A stretch of 64,000 nucleotides of DNA. Origin: Pseudomonas iranensis (GTDB lineage: Bacteria; Pseudomonadota; Gammaproteobacteria; Pseudomonadales; Pseudomonadaceae). The notes below the pieces were generated by a model. That model saw only the letters and a list, made by a program, of their open reading frames with translations, did not search any database and was not told the DNA's origin. Made by a program: the position numbers and the translations under genes. Below are positions 1-8,284 of the stretch, one piece after another; position 1 is the stretch's first letter, and each line of letters begins with the position of its first letter. Where the stretch lies: NCBI RefSeq assembly GCF_014268585.2, contig NZ_CP077092.1, positions 5,741,501 to 5,805,500 of the forward strand, read 5' to 3'.

Positions 1-695
1 GCGGCGAGGCTGACACTGCTGGTCTTGCCCACCGGCACCACGCGCAGCGAGCCGGTGCCCTGCAGACGCAGGTCGAAGCCGAAGGTCAACTGCGTGGCTT
101 TGCTGGCGTCGAGCGCCGGCAGGGTCACGTGTACGCCCTCACCGATCCAGGCCACTTCGCTGCCGGGCACGAAGTCAAGTTGCTGGCCGGCGAGCTCGAG
201 TTTCAGCGCGTTTTCGATGCCGCGAATGTCGCTGATACCAACAGCGAGGAACGGCGCGTCGAATTGATAATCGGCAAAATTTTCCTTGATACCCAGCTGC
301 GCCGGCAGGGAAAAATGCCCGTCGATACGGTTGTCGGCGTGAAACAGCCGCGCCTCGTAAATGCCGCGTTTGCGCAGTTCGGTTTGTACTTGCCCGTCGA
401 GCTCGAAACGCTCCGGCAGAAAGTACAGACGCCCGCGCGCTTCGCTGACTTCTTCGTAGCGCTTGTTGGTTTTCTCGTTGGTTTTCCAGGTGCGCACCAC
501 CTTGCGATACGGCACTACCATCACCGGCCCGGTCAGCTGCTGGCTGTAACTGGAACTGCGCGCGATGTCTTCGAGCACACCGTCGCGCAGTTGCTGACGC
601 TCATCGATGATGCCGTCGATCATCAACAACGGGATCAGCAACAGCAGGATCAACAAAGCAATCGCGCCGAGTTTGATGGTCAGATTCTTGTTCAT
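1..695 (-). CDS. creD: Inner membrane protein CreD, 3' end cut by window
   Basis: Only the first 231 codons are inside the window; the gene runs off its left edge. The start is an ATG at 693-695 with a GGGAGA ribosome site just upstream. The protein begins with a short basic stretch and a strongly hydrophobic segment at about residues 8-28, followed by a periplasmic-type domain containing a SGPV-like run (TGPVMVVPY), as in CreD of enterobacteria and pseudomonads. CreD is an inner-membrane protein of about 450 residues linked to envelope integrity and beta-lactam response, controlled by CreBC. It sits directly downstream of creC and creB on the same strand, which supports the call. Its C-terminal membrane segments would lie outside the window. 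Confidence 0.9.
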   Translation of the reverse strand, partial: MNKNLTIKLGAIALLILLLLIPLLMIDGIIDERQQLRDGVLEDIARSSSYSQQLTGPVMVVPYRKVVRTWKTNEKTNKRYEEVSEARGRLYFLPERFELDGQVQTELRKRGIYEARLFHADNRIDGHFSLPAQLGIKENFADYQFDAPFLAVGISDIRGIENALKLELAGQQLDFVPGSEVAWIGEGVHVTLPALDASKATQLTFGFDLRLQGTGSLRVVPVGKTSSVSLA

Positions 696-697
696 GG

Positions 698-726
698 GAC
701 TCTCCCTGTTTTGGATGGGGGGAGTC
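698..726 (-). promoter_or_regulatory. Hairpin masking the creD ribosome site
   Basis: On the minus strand GACTCCCCC (726-718) can pair with GGGAGAGTC (706-698), eight of nine positions matching, around a short A-rich loop. The second arm contains the creD Shine-Dalgarno sequence, three bases from the ATG. This could limit translation of creD relative to creB and creC. The pairing is read from sequence; any function is inference. Confidence 0.3.
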
Positions 727-790
727 TGCTGATGCGCTGTGGTGGCAGTGTGGTGGGAATATGGAGATTGTGTGGAGAATGCATTCCCCT

Positions 791-813
791 GTGGGAGCGA
801 GCCTGCTCGCGAA
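791..813 (+). repeat. Single REP element, GTGGGAGC family
   Basis: One copy of the dispersed palindrome GTGGGAGCGAGCCTGCTCGC followed by GAA, lying in the creC-creD gap. The same family recurs, usually as inverted pairs, at ten other places in this window. Confidence 0.85.
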
Positions 814-828
814 GGCCGCGACTGGGTC

Positions 829-2247
829 TCACGGCAAGCGCAATACCACCTCAACCCCGCCCTCGACATTGCCAATGCGCATCACCCCGTCATGCAACTT
901 GACCACCTCTTCAACGAAGTTCAGCCCCAGCCCGGTGCTCTTGCGTCCGCTGTCCGGGCGCGGCAACGAGTAGAAGCGTTCGGTCAGGCGTGGCAAGGCG
1001 TAATCGGGAATCGGCGTGGTCTGGTTGAACAGGCGGAACTCGATCTGCTCGCCAACCCGTTCGGCGCTCAAGCGCAACAGCCCCGACGTCGGGGTGAAAT
1101 CGAGTGCGTTTTCCAGCAGATTGCCCAACGCCTGGCGCAGCAGAAACGGCTCGCCAATCAACAGCAGATCCTCGCCGATCGCTTGCTCGACGCGCAGTTG
1201 TTTGCCCTCGATTCGCGCGGCCTGCGCCTGGAACAGTTCTGCGACCAACAGCGCCAGCGGCACTGCCACCCGTTCTTCCAGCCCTTGGCGTTGTTCGACT
1301 TGCGCCAGGTTGAGCAGGCGCTCGATCAACTGCTGCATCCGCGCGCTTTCGCTGTCGATGTTGCTGACAAAGCGCAAACGCTGGACGGCCGGCATATCAC
1401 TTTGCAGCAACTCCGCCGCGCCCCGAATCGCCGCCAGCGGACTTTTCAATTCATGGGTCAGGGTGTGCACGTAGCGCTCGACGTAGGCCTTGCCTTCGAG
1501 CTGGGTGCGCATCTGCTCAACCGCTGTGGCCAGTTGCTCCAGTTCGCCGCCGCGATAGTGCGGCACTTCCACGCGCCGGCCTTCGCTCACCGCCTGGGCA
1601 TAACCGGTCAAACGATGCAGCGCACGACTCAGCCACCATGAGAGCAAGGCGCCGAAGAGCAGACCGAGGCCGATCAGTCCGGCGCCGTAAAACAGCAAGC
1701 GCCGCTCGGTGCGATCGACGTAGGGTTGTAGCGAACTGTTGGGCTTGGCCACGGTGACCACGCCGATAATCTTGCCGTTGTCGCGGATCGGCGCGCCGAC
1801 GTGCATCACTGAAGAGCTCGGATCGTCAGGATCACTGCGGCTGGAGCGCGCGCCGTACTCGCCGCGCAGGGTCAGATAGACGTCGTTCCAGCGCGAATAA
1901 TCCTGGCCGATCGCGACGCCGCTGGAGTCGAGCACAACGATGCCCTTGGCGTCGGTGACGTAGATGCGGTGGTTGACCTGGTTTTTCGGCAAGCCCCAGA
2001 TGGTCGCTTTCGGCTGCCGCTCGCCATAGGCGCGGAGCAATTGCGGCCAGCGGTTCTCGCTGAGGGTGCCGGCCTTGAAATCGTCGCGCAGGATTTCTGC
2101 CATCAGGTTGGCGGTGTCGACCAGCGTCTCTTCGGTGGACTGACGCACGCCGGGGCGAATTTCTTCCATCACCGTGTTGAGGACGAAATAACCGGTCAGG
2201 CCGACAAACAGCACATACACCAGAAAGATCCGCAGCCCCAGCGACAT
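829..2247 (-). CDS. creC: Two-component sensor histidine kinase CreC
   Basis: A 472-residue membrane histidine kinase. Membrane segments lie at about residues 6-26 and 184-206, bracketing a periplasmic sensor domain with a Cache-like look. A HAMP-type linker follows, then the phosphoacceptor motif THELKSP with His265, an N box (GNLLENALDF) and the G box STGLGLNF near the C-terminus. Family knowledge: CreC phosphorylates CreB and controls creD and beta-lactam or biofilm phenotypes in pseudomonads. The start overlaps the creB stop by one base (TGATG), so the two are translationally coupled. Identity rests on domain order and the creB-creC-creD arrangement. Confidence 0.93.
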   Translation of the reverse strand: MSLGLRIFLVYVLFVGLTGYFVLNTVMEEIRPGVRQSTEETLVDTANLMAEILRDDFKAGTLSENRWPQLLRAYGERQPKATIWGLPKNQVNHRIYVTDAKGIVVLDSSGVAIGQDYSRWNDVYLTLRGEYGARSSRSDPDDPSSSVMHVGAPIRDNGKIIGVVTVAKPNSSLQPYVDRTERRLLFYGAGLIGLGLLFGALLSWWLSRALHRLTGYAQAVSEGRRVEVPHYRGGELEQLATAVEQMRTQLEGKAYVERYVHTLTHELKSPLAAIRGAAELLQSDMPAVQRLRFVSNIDSESARMQQLIERLLNLAQVEQRQGLEERVAVPLALLVAELFQAQAARIEGKQLRVEQAIGEDLLLIGEPFLLRQALGNLLENALDFTPTSGLLRLSAERVGEQIEFRLFNQTTPIPDYALPRLTERFYSLPRPDSGRKSTGLGLNFVEEVVKLHDGVMRIGNVEGGVEVVLRLP

Positions 2248-2927
2248 CAGCTGTGCCCCGGGCTATAGCTGTAACCGAGGCCGCGATGGGTCTGGATCGG
2301 CTCGGCCTCGGCGCGCACCAGGCGCAACTTGGCGCGCAGGCTTTTGATGTGGCTGTCGATGCTGCGCTCGTAACCGGCATCGGCCGCTACGCCCAGCGCA
2401 TCGAGCAATTGCTCGCGGCTGAACACTCGCTCAGGTTGTTCGAGCAGGCATTGCAACAAGCGGAATTCATGGCGGGTCAGGCTCAGCGGCTGGCCGCGAT
2501 AGCTGATCTGCACGCGTTCGGCATCGATGCGAAACAGCGTTGAGCCTGCTTCCAGGGTTGCGCGCGGCGCCATGCGTTTGAGGATGGCTTTGACCCGCGC
2601 CGCCACTTCACGCGGGCTGAACGGCTTGACCACGTAATCGTCGGCACCGATCTCCAGACCCACCACGCGGTCGATTTCGGCGTCGCGGGCGCTGAGAAAC
2701 AGCACCGGCACTTCCGTGAAGCGCCGCAATTGCTTGCAGGTTTCGAAGCCACTGATGTCCGGCAAACCGATATCGAGAATGATCAGGTCGGCCGGGGATT
2801 GCCGCTGATGCTCCAACGCCGCCGCGCCGAGGTTCAGCCACGTGGTGCTGAACCCCTCGCCCTGCAAGGCAAAAATCAGTGTGTCGGCAATTGCCGCTTC
2901 GTCTTCGACAATCAGGATGTGCGGCAT
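2247..2927 (-). CDS. creB: Two-component response regulator CreB
   Basis: A 226-residue OmpR/PhoB-type regulator. The receiver domain spans about residues 1-120, with acidic residues E8/D9, phosphorylation site Asp52 in ILDIGLPD, and Lys101 in VVKPFSPRE. The winged-helix DNA-binding domain covers roughly residues 130-222 and ends in the usual RGLGY turn. It is first in the creB-creC-creD run. The 69-base gap upstream to the protease gene at 2997 carries no other gene. Confidence 0.93.
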   Translation of the reverse strand: MPHILIVEDEAAIADTLIFALQGEGFSTTWLNLGAAALEHQRQSPADLIILDIGLPDISGFETCKQLRRFTEVPVLFLSARDAEIDRVVGLEIGADDYVVKPFSPREVAARVKAILKRMAPRATLEAGSTLFRIDAERVQISYRGQPLSLTRHEFRLLQCLLEQPERVFSREQLLDALGVAADAGYERSIDSHIKSLRAKLRLVRAEAEPIQTHRGLGYSYSPGHS

Positions 2928-2996
2928 GGCGTCCGAGCCCGTGGCAGTTAGTGCGCGAACGGTGCCCCAAGCCCGGGGTTACGTCAATCAGACCAC

Positions 2997-3503
2997 TTAG
3001 CAGTCAGGCTTGTCGGCGGTGTAACGCCGCGCCGGGTTGACCGCCGCGCCGAACTCACGCAAAGCCTTGGCGCCGATCAGCAGCGGATAGTTGAAGTGGC
3101 TGCGGTCGGTCAGGTTGACCTCGACGGTGCGCTTGACGTTGCCCAGGCACAGTTCTAGATCGACCACCGGGCGCTTGGCGACATCGCTGCTGTCGCGCTC
3201 ATCATCGTCCTCGTCGGAACGGCTTTTGATCTTGCTGATGCGCGCGACCTTGTGCTCGAAAACCTTGTTGCTGGCGTCCTTGGTGGCGAGGCGGAAACGT
3301 ACCCAGTCTTCGCCGTCGCGGGTGAAGGTCTCGATGTCCTTGGCCGACAGCGAGGCGGTCAGCGCACCGGTGTCCATCTTGGCCTTGAGCACTTCGCCAC
3401 CGATTTCCGGCAGCGCGATGTATTCGTAGCGACCGTACAGCGTCGGCTCGGCGGCCATGACCGGCAGCGCGACGAGGGCAAACAGAGCAAGGAGGGATTT
3501 CAC
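2997..3503 (-). CDS. Exported retropepsin-like aspartic protease (RimB/RloA-type)
   Basis: A 168-residue protein with a signal peptide (residues 1-18, ending VMAAEP) and the aspartic-protease motif DTGA with Asp44 in KMDTGALTAS. This is the ATP-dependent zinc protease / RimK-associated retropepsin fold group (DUF4124-like names also occur). A polyacidic stretch SDEDDDERDS lies around residues 95-105. The start is a GTG at 3503-3501 with AAGGAA nine bases upstream. In P. aeruginosa, retropepsin-like Rlo proteins of this type affect osmotic sensitivity, so an envelope role is plausible. The family call is firm; the precise homologue is not. Confidence 0.8.
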   Translation of the reverse strand: MKSLLALFALVALPVMAAEPTLYGRYEYIALPEIGGEVLKAKMDTGALTASLSAKDIETFTRDGEDWVRFRLATKDASNKVFEHKVARISKIKSRSDEDDDERDSSDVAKRPVVDLELCLGNVKRTVEVNLTDRSHFNYPLLIGAKALREFGAAVNPARRYTADKPDC

Positions 3504-3557
3504 GTAAGGGGCTTCCTTGGGAGGTTGGGCAACGGCATTTTAGACCGTCGCGCGGTT

Positions 3558-3661
3558 GATCGTTCCCACGCTCTGCGTGGGAATGCATCCAGTGACGCTC
3601 TGCGTCACAGGGGACGCGGAGCGTCCCGGGCGGCGTTACCACGCAGAGCGTGGGAACGATC
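3558..3661. repeat. REPIN, GATCGTTCCCACGC family
   Basis: An inverted pair of the GATCGTTCCCACGCTCTGCG palindrome, with inner arms GGGACGC/GCGTCCC. This is the same family as the array next to the RAYT gene at 17883. It lies in the gap between two divergent genes. Confidence 0.85.
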
Positions 3662-3761
3662 AGGTTAACGGGACTGAAGTGAAACATTCGTCAGCGCCGA
3701 TTTGGCCTGCTGCGCGAAGCTGCTTATCATGGCTCGCCCCTGCCACTTCATAGAGTTGCTT

Positions 3762-4649
3762 ATGCGCCGCCTGCTCACCGGCTGTTTCGTTACCCTGCTG
3801 CTGTTGCTCAACACCCTGATCCTGATCGGGCCGTTGATGGTGTTCGCCCTGCTCAAGCTGGTTGCACCCGGGCGCTGGCGTGATTACGCGTCGGGGGCGG
3901 TGATGTGGATTGCCGAGACCTGGGCCGAGATCGACAAGCTGATCTTCCAGCTGTGCATCCCGACGCAGTGGGACATTCGCGGCGGCGACGATCTGCGCCG
4001 CGACACGTCCTATCTGGTGGTCAGCAACCATCAATCGTGGGTCGACATTCCGGCACTGATCCAGACCCTCAACCGGCGCACGCCGTTCTTCAAGTTCTTT
4101 CTGAAGAAAGAGCTGATCTGGGTGCCGTTCCTGGGCTTGGCGTGGTGGGCGCTGGATTACCCGTTCATGAAGCGCTACACCAAAGCCTTTCTGGCGAAGA
4201 ACCCCGAGCTGGCGGGCAAGGATCTGGAAATCACCAAAGCGGCGTGCGAGCTGTTCAAGCGCCAACCGGTGACGGTGGTGAATTATCTGGAAGGCACGCG
4301 CTATACCCTGGCGAAAAGCACCCAGCAGGAATCACCGTTCAACCACTTGCTCAAACCCAAGGCCGGCGGCGTGGCGTTCGTGCTGGCGGCGATGGGCGAA
4401 CAGCTCGACGCGATGCTCGATGTGACGGTGGTGTATCCGCAGGAAAAAATCCCGGGCTTCTGGGGCCTGATCAGCGGCAACGTGCCGCGAGTGATCATCG
4501 ACATCAGGACCCGCGAACTTGACCCGGCGCTGTGGCAGGGCGATTACGAGAAAGATCCGGCGTTTCGCCAGCGCGTCCAGAACTGGGTCAACCAGCTCTG
4601 GACCGAGAAGGATCAGCGCATCGTCGAGCTGCGCAACGAGCGCGGCTGA
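3762..4649 (+). CDS. Lysophospholipid acyltransferase, PlsC/YihG-like
   Basis: A 295-residue membrane acyltransferase. A hydrophobic N-terminus (residues 5-32) is followed by the catalytic NHQSWVD block (His90 and Asp95 of the HX4D motif) and the substrate motif EGTR at 177-180. This is the order seen in YihG-type 1-acyl-glycerol-3-phosphate acyltransferases. It probably transfers acyl groups to lysophosphatidic acid or a related lysolipid at the inner membrane. Start choice: ATG at 3762 opens with basic MRRLL before the membrane segment; an in-frame ATG at 3729 would add eleven residues and cannot be excluded. Its stop is one base from the stop of the convergent DUF2780 gene. Confidence 0.85.
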   Translation: MRRLLTGCFVTLLLLLNTLILIGPLMVFALLKLVAPGRWRDYASGAVMWIAETWAEIDKLIFQLCIPTQWDIRGGDDLRRDTSYLVVSNHQSWVDIPALIQTLNRRTPFFKFFLKKELIWVPFLGLAWWALDYPFMKRYTKAFLAKNPELAGKDLEITKAACELFKRQPVTVVNYLEGTRYTLAKSTQQESPFNHLLKPKAGGVAFVLAAMGEQLDAMLDVTVVYPQEKIPGFWGLISGNVPRVIIDIRTRELDPALWQGDYEKDPAFRQRVQNWVNQLWTEKDQRIVELRNERG

Positions 4650-4650
4650 C

Positions 4651-5214
4651 TCAAGTGCCGGTGCCGGTGCCGGTGCCCCAGATGCTGCCGAGGCTGCTCA
4701 GCAGCGAACCGCCGACACCCTGCTGACCGAGGTATTGCAGGAGCACCGGGGCAAACTGGCCGATCATGCCACTGTCCATGCCCAGCGCGCTGAACGCGTT
4801 GTTGAGGTCGTTAGTGTCTTTGACATTGCCCAGCGCATTTTCAAGGCCAGCGGATTTGCCGGACGAACCGAGCAACGCGCCCAGCGCCGCCAGATTGCCG
4901 CTGCCACCGGACAGTTTGTCGATACCCGGCACTTCCTTGGCCAGTTGCGAATAGTCGGTGCTGCTCAACTGATTCTTCGCCAGCCCGAGCATCGCACTGG
5001 TACCGCCAACGGCCTGCTCCGGCGTGACGTCCAGCGCACTCAGCGCACTCAACAAACCAGCAGTCTCCGAGGTCGGCGCCGCAGCGGCCGCCTTGTCACC
5101 ACCCTGCATCCCCGCTACCGCACCGGCCACGTCGTTCAGACTGAAACCGGCAAACACCGGCCCGCCGGCCAGGGTCAGGAGCGATGCCAGGACAATACCG
5201 CGTGAAATCTTCAT
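4651..5214 (-). CDS. Exported DUF2780 protein
   Basis: A 187-residue protein with a clear signal peptide (cleavage near FAG, residue 23) and an Ala/Gly/Ser/Leu-rich mature part containing repeated AALGALLGSSGKS-like helical stretches. This matches the DUF2780 (VcgC/VcgE-like) family of unknown function. The last eight residues are (Gly-Thr)4, encoded by a six-base repeat read GTGCCG on the plus strand at 4655-4677, so the tail length could vary by slippage. It is convergent with the acyltransferase gene. Confidence 0.8.
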   Translation of the reverse strand: MKISRGIVLASLLTLAGGPVFAGFSLNDVAGAVAGMQGGDKAAAAAPTSETAGLLSALSALDVTPEQAVGGTSAMLGLAKNQLSSTDYSQLAKEVPGIDKLSGGSGNLAALGALLGSSGKSAGLENALGNVKDTNDLNNAFSALGMDSGMIGQFAPVLLQYLGQQGVGGSLLSSLGSIWGTGTGTGT

Positions 5215-5342
5215 TCAGACATCCTCTTGGGGAAAAGCTGCCACCGGACAACGGCGACGAAACTGCCGGTTTGACCGGGGATCTGGCGGCATGTTCCGGT
5301 CATTCCAAATCGAGATTCAGGCTATTCCAAAACGATTCTAAA

Positions 5343-5362
5343 AACTGTCAAACCTGACAGTT
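5343..5362. promoter_or_regulatory. 20-bp perfect dyad, lux-box-like operator candidate
   Basis: AACTGTCAAACCTGACAGTT has eight-base arms that match perfectly around four bases and keeps the CT-N12-AG spacing of LuxR-type boxes. A second inverted repeat (GAATTCAA at 5370-5377 with TTGAATTC at 5389-5396) follows. Both lie between the divergent DUF2780 and 84-residue genes. The dyad is observed; the binding protein is unknown. Confidence 0.4.
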
Positions 5363-5437
5363 ACCTGCTGAATTCAAGTTGTTTAGATTTGAATTCGAGA
5401 CAAGTTTGCCGCGGATCATTCTGAGGGAGGTGCTGCG

Positions 5438-5692
5438 ATGGAGAAGCGATTGTCAGACCGCGACGACTCGATCATCGCGCCAGTGAAGGGACCGTCCAAA
5501 GGCGCTGCAAAGGAAGTGATTGCTCAACCCGCAGCAATCATCTTTTGCGTTGATCCGGACGACCCCATCATTGGAAAAATCAAGGCCGGACGAAGGGTCA
5601 GTTATGAAGTGATAAAAAGCGATACAGGGCAGCAATACGCAATCAACGTTCGATTGGTTCGCGACAAGAGAACCGTCAATCCCCGGTTCTGA
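5438..5692 (+). CDS. Small protein resembling the C-terminal half of a cold-shock domain
   Basis: An 84-residue protein with a good ribosome site (GGGAGG about eight bases before the ATG). Residues about 47-72 (KIKAGRRVSYEV, then GQQYAINVRLV) align with the last two strands of a cold-shock domain, including the neighbouring cold-shock protein ([18 protein letters not shown]). The RNA-binding motifs KGFGFI and LFVHF are absent, so this is not a canonical CspA protein. It lies 38 bases before the csp gene on the same strand and may be co-transcribed. The function is unknown; it could be a diverged duplicate or an unrelated small beta protein. Confidence 0.65.
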   Translation: MEKRLSDRDDSIIAPVKGPSKGAAKEVIAQPAAIIFCVDPDDPIIGKIKAGRRVSYEVIKSDTGQQYAINVRLVRDKRTVNPRF

Positions 5693-5730
5693 TGTGAACC
5701 ATTATTCAAAGCGAAATAGGAAGCACGACC

Positions 5731-5952
5731 ATGCGCATCACAGGCCAAAGAGAAAACGGTACGGTTAAATGGTTTAACGATGAAAAGGGCTTCGGCTTCA
5801 TTACTCCTCAGGTTGGAGGCGACGATCTTTTTGTACATTTCAAAGCTATTGAAAGTGATGGCTTTAAATCACTGAAAGAAGGGCAAGCCGTTTCCTTCAT
5901 AGCTGAGCAAGGGCAGAAAGGCCTCCAGGCAGCACAAGTCCGCCCTGCATGA
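5731..5952 (+). CDS. Cold-shock protein, CspA family
   Basis: A 73-residue single cold-shock domain. It has RNP1-type KGFGFITP at about residues 23-30 and RNP2-type DLFVHF at 40-45, the residues that bind single-stranded nucleic acid. The N-terminus has seven extra residues compared with the shortest CspA proteins. It probably acts as an RNA chaperone. A strong hairpin terminator follows the stop by sixteen bases. Confidence 0.92.
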   Translation: MRITGQRENGTVKWFNDEKGFGFITPQVGGDDLFVHFKAIESDGFKSLKEGQAVSFIAEQGQKGLQAAQVRPA

Positions 5953-5968
5953 GCCATAAACCAAACAA

Positions 5969-5992
5969 AACGGCGACCCTGAGGTCGCCGTT
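5969..5992. terminator. Bidirectional intrinsic terminator between csp and fdhA
   Basis: Perfect ten-base stem AACGGCGACC / GGTCGCCGTT around a CTGA loop. The preceding A-rich run (5958-5970) gives a T-rich tail when read on the minus strand, so it suits the end of fdhA (stop at 6010) as well as csp. Confidence 0.8.
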
Positions 5993-6009
5993 CTGCGTTG
6001 CGGTAAACC

Positions 6010-7209
6010 CTACGCCGCACTGAACAACTTGTGCGGATCAATCACAAACTTCTTCGGCACGCCGGCATCGAACTCGCCGTAACCTTCCGGCGCCTGATCG
6101 AGGCTGATCACTTGCACGCCGACCACTTCAGCGATGTTGATGCGGTCCCACATGATCGCCTGCATCAACTGGCGGTTGTACTTCATCACTGGCGTTTGCC
6201 CAGTGTGGAAGCTGTGGGATTTGGCCCAGCCCAGGCCGAAGCGGATGCTCAGGCTGCCCATTTTCGCGGCAGCGTCGACGGCGCCCGGATCTTCGGTGAC
6301 GTAAAGGCCCGGGATACCGATCTTGCCGGCAACGCGCACCACGCCCATCAGTGAGTTGAGCACCGTGGCCGGGGCTTCGGCCTTGACGCCGTCGTGGCCG
6401 TGGCCGCGTGCTTCGAAACCGACGCAGTCCACCGCGCAATCGACTTCCGGCTCGCCCAGCAGCGCGGCGATCTGTTCGTGCAGCGGGGTGTCCTTGGACA
6501 GGTCGACGACCTCAAAACCCTGGGCCTTGGCGTGGGCCAGGCGGATGGTGTTGACGTCGCCGACAATCACCACCGCCGCACCGAGCAAACGTGCGGAAGC
6601 GGCAGCGGCCAGGCCGACCGGACCGGCCCCGGCGATGTACACGGAGCTGCCCGGGCCAACACCGGCAGTAACCGCGCCGTGGTAACCGGTCGGGAGGATG
6701 TCGGAGAGGCAGGTCAGGTCGCAGATTTTCTCCATGGCCTTGTCGCGATCCGGCAGTTTCAGCAGGTTGAAGTCGGCGTACGGCACCAGCACGTATTCAG
6801 CCTGACCACCGGTCCAGTCGCCCATGTCGACGTAACCGTATGCGCCGCCGGCACGGGCCGGGTTGACGGTCAGGCAGACGCCGGTGTGTTGCTCTTTGCA
6901 GGAACGGCAGCGCCCGCAAGCTACGTTGAACGGAACGGAGACCAGATCGCCGATCTTCAGGTTTTCGACGTCAGAGCCCTTTTCGATCACCTCGCCGGTG
7001 ATTTCGTGACCCAGAACCAGACCGGTCTGCGCCGTGGTGCGGCCGCGCACCATGTGCTGGTCGGAGCCGCAGATGTTGGTGGAAACCACTTTGAGAATGA
7101 CCCCGTGCTCGATCTTGCGACCGCGCGGGTCCTGCATTTTCGGATAGTCGATTTTCTGTACTTCGACCTTGCCAGCGCCGAGATACACCACACCACGATT
7201 GCCAGACAT
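6010..7209 (-). CDS. fdhA: Glutathione-independent formaldehyde dehydrogenase
   Basis: A 399-residue zinc-dependent medium-chain dehydrogenase that oxidises formaldehyde to formate with NAD. Visible ligands are catalytic Cys47 (TNICGSD) and His68/Glu69 (LGHEIT), and the structural zinc set Cys98, Cys101, Cys104 and Cys112. The NAD-binding fold starts near SVYIAGAGPVGLAAAA. The length and the NICGSDQHMVRGRT block match the Pseudomonas putida enzyme. It is the last gene of the glyA-sox-purU run on the minus strand and would clear formaldehyde released by sarcosine oxidase. A 175-base gap with a REP pair separates it from purU. Confidence 0.95.
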   Translation of the reverse strand: MSGNRGVVYLGAGKVEVQKIDYPKMQDPRGRKIEHGVILKVVSTNICGSDQHMVRGRTTAQTGLVLGHEITGEVIEKGSDVENLKIGDLVSVPFNVACGRCRSCKEQHTGVCLTVNPARAGGAYGYVDMGDWTGGQAEYVLVPYADFNLLKLPDRDKAMEKICDLTCLSDILPTGYHGAVTAGVGPGSSVYIAGAGPVGLAAAASARLLGAAVVIVGDVNTIRLAHAKAQGFEVVDLSKDTPLHEQIAALLGEPEVDCAVDCVGFEARGHGHDGVKAEAPATVLNSLMGVVRVAGKIGIPGLYVTEDPGAVDAAAKMGSLSIRFGLGWAKSHSFHTGQTPVMKYNRQLMQAIMWDRINIAEVVGVQVISLDQAPEGYGEFDAGVPKKFVIDPHKLFSAA

Positions 7210-7314
7210 GCTTTCACCTCGCTGTTGTTTTTATGGAACTGCGTTGCCCCGGTTGGGCAGCGCGTTGAGTGCTCGGGTATTGCTTGTTGGTCTTGCGTTG
7301 TTTGTTATGGCCCC

Positions 7315-7378
7315 TTCGCGAGCAGGCTCGCTCCCACATTGGAATGCGTACCCCTGTGGGAGCGAGCCTGCTCGCGAA
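7315..7378. repeat. REPIN, GTGGGAGC family
   Basis: Inverted pair of the GTGGGAGCGAGCCTGCTCGC element in the purU-fdhA gap. In RNA it would form a long hairpin inside a likely operon. Confidence 0.85.
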
Positions 7379-7384
7379 AGCGAT

Positions 7385-8242
7385 CTAGAGAACGACGGTT
7401 CTGTTGGCGTTCAGGAACACCCGTCTTTCGATGTGATACCCAACCGCCCGCGCCAGCGTCAGGCCTTCGATATCGCGCCCCTTGGCAATCAGGTCTTCGG
7501 GATAATGACTGTGATCCACCGCCTCGACGCCCTGGGCGATGATCGGCCCCTCATCAAGGTCGTTGTTGATGTAATGCGCCGTCGCGCCCACCAGTTTCAC
7601 GCCTTTGTTGTAAGCCTGGTGATAAGGTTTGGCGCCCTTGAAGCCCGGCAGCAGGGAGTGATGAATGTTGATTGCCTTGCCGTCGAGCTTGCGGCACAGC
7701 TCCGGCGACAGCACCTGCATGTAGCGGGCGAGGATCACCAGTTCGGCACCGGCCTCTTCGATCACCTGCCAGACCTGACGCTCCTGTGCTGGTTTGTCGT
7801 TAGGGTCGAGAGGGAAATGGTAGTAGGGAATCTGGTGCCAGTCGGCCAACGGCTTGAGATCCGGATGGTTGGACACCACCGCGGCCACGTCCATCGACAA
7901 CTGGCCGATGCGCTGGCGATAGAGCAAGTCGTTGAGGCAGTGATCGGCCTTGGACACCATGATCACCACTTTCGGCCGGTAGTTCGGCGCGGTCAGCTCG
8001 AAGAGCATGCCGAACGCCTGTCCGCGCTCGGCCAGCCCGGCGCGGAAAGATTGTTCGTCGAAACCATCAGGCTGACGGAACTCCACGCGAATGAAGAAGC
8101 GCCCCGAGAGGCGGTCATCGAACGAGTGGTGCTCGGTGACATAACAGCCCTGCTCGAACAGAAAACGCGTGACCGCGTCCACCGTGCCGAGGACGCTGGG
8201 GCAGTCGGCGGTCAGAATCCATGTGTCTGGGGCGCGGCTCAT
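7385..8242 (-). CDS. purU: Formyltetrahydrofolate deformylase
   Basis: A 285-residue enzyme that hydrolyses 10-formyl-tetrahydrofolate to formate and tetrahydrofolate. An N-terminal ACT domain (about residues 6-85) is followed by a formyltransferase-type catalytic domain with NIHHSLLPGFKG and HYINNDLDEGPIIAQ, which carry the conserved Asn, His and Asp. Position between soxG and fdhA matches the P. aeruginosa PA5420 (purU2) copy. The likely role here is to recycle folate charged with one-carbon units by sarcosine oxidase. Confidence 0.95.
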   Translation of the reverse strand: MSRAPDTWILTADCPSVLGTVDAVTRFLFEQGCYVTEHHSFDDRLSGRFFIRVEFRQPDGFDEQSFRAGLAERGQAFGMLFELTAPNYRPKVVIMVSKADHCLNDLLYRQRIGQLSMDVAAVVSNHPDLKPLADWHQIPYYHFPLDPNDKPAQERQVWQVIEEAGAELVILARYMQVLSPELCRKLDGKAINIHHSLLPGFKGAKPYHQAYNKGVKLVGATAHYINNDLDEGPIIAQGVEAVDHSHYPEDLIAKGRDIEGLTLARAVGYHIERRVFLNANRTVVL

Positions 8243-8284
8243 GGTGCGGTGACTCCTGTTCGTTGTGCGGGGTGTCAGGTTTTT

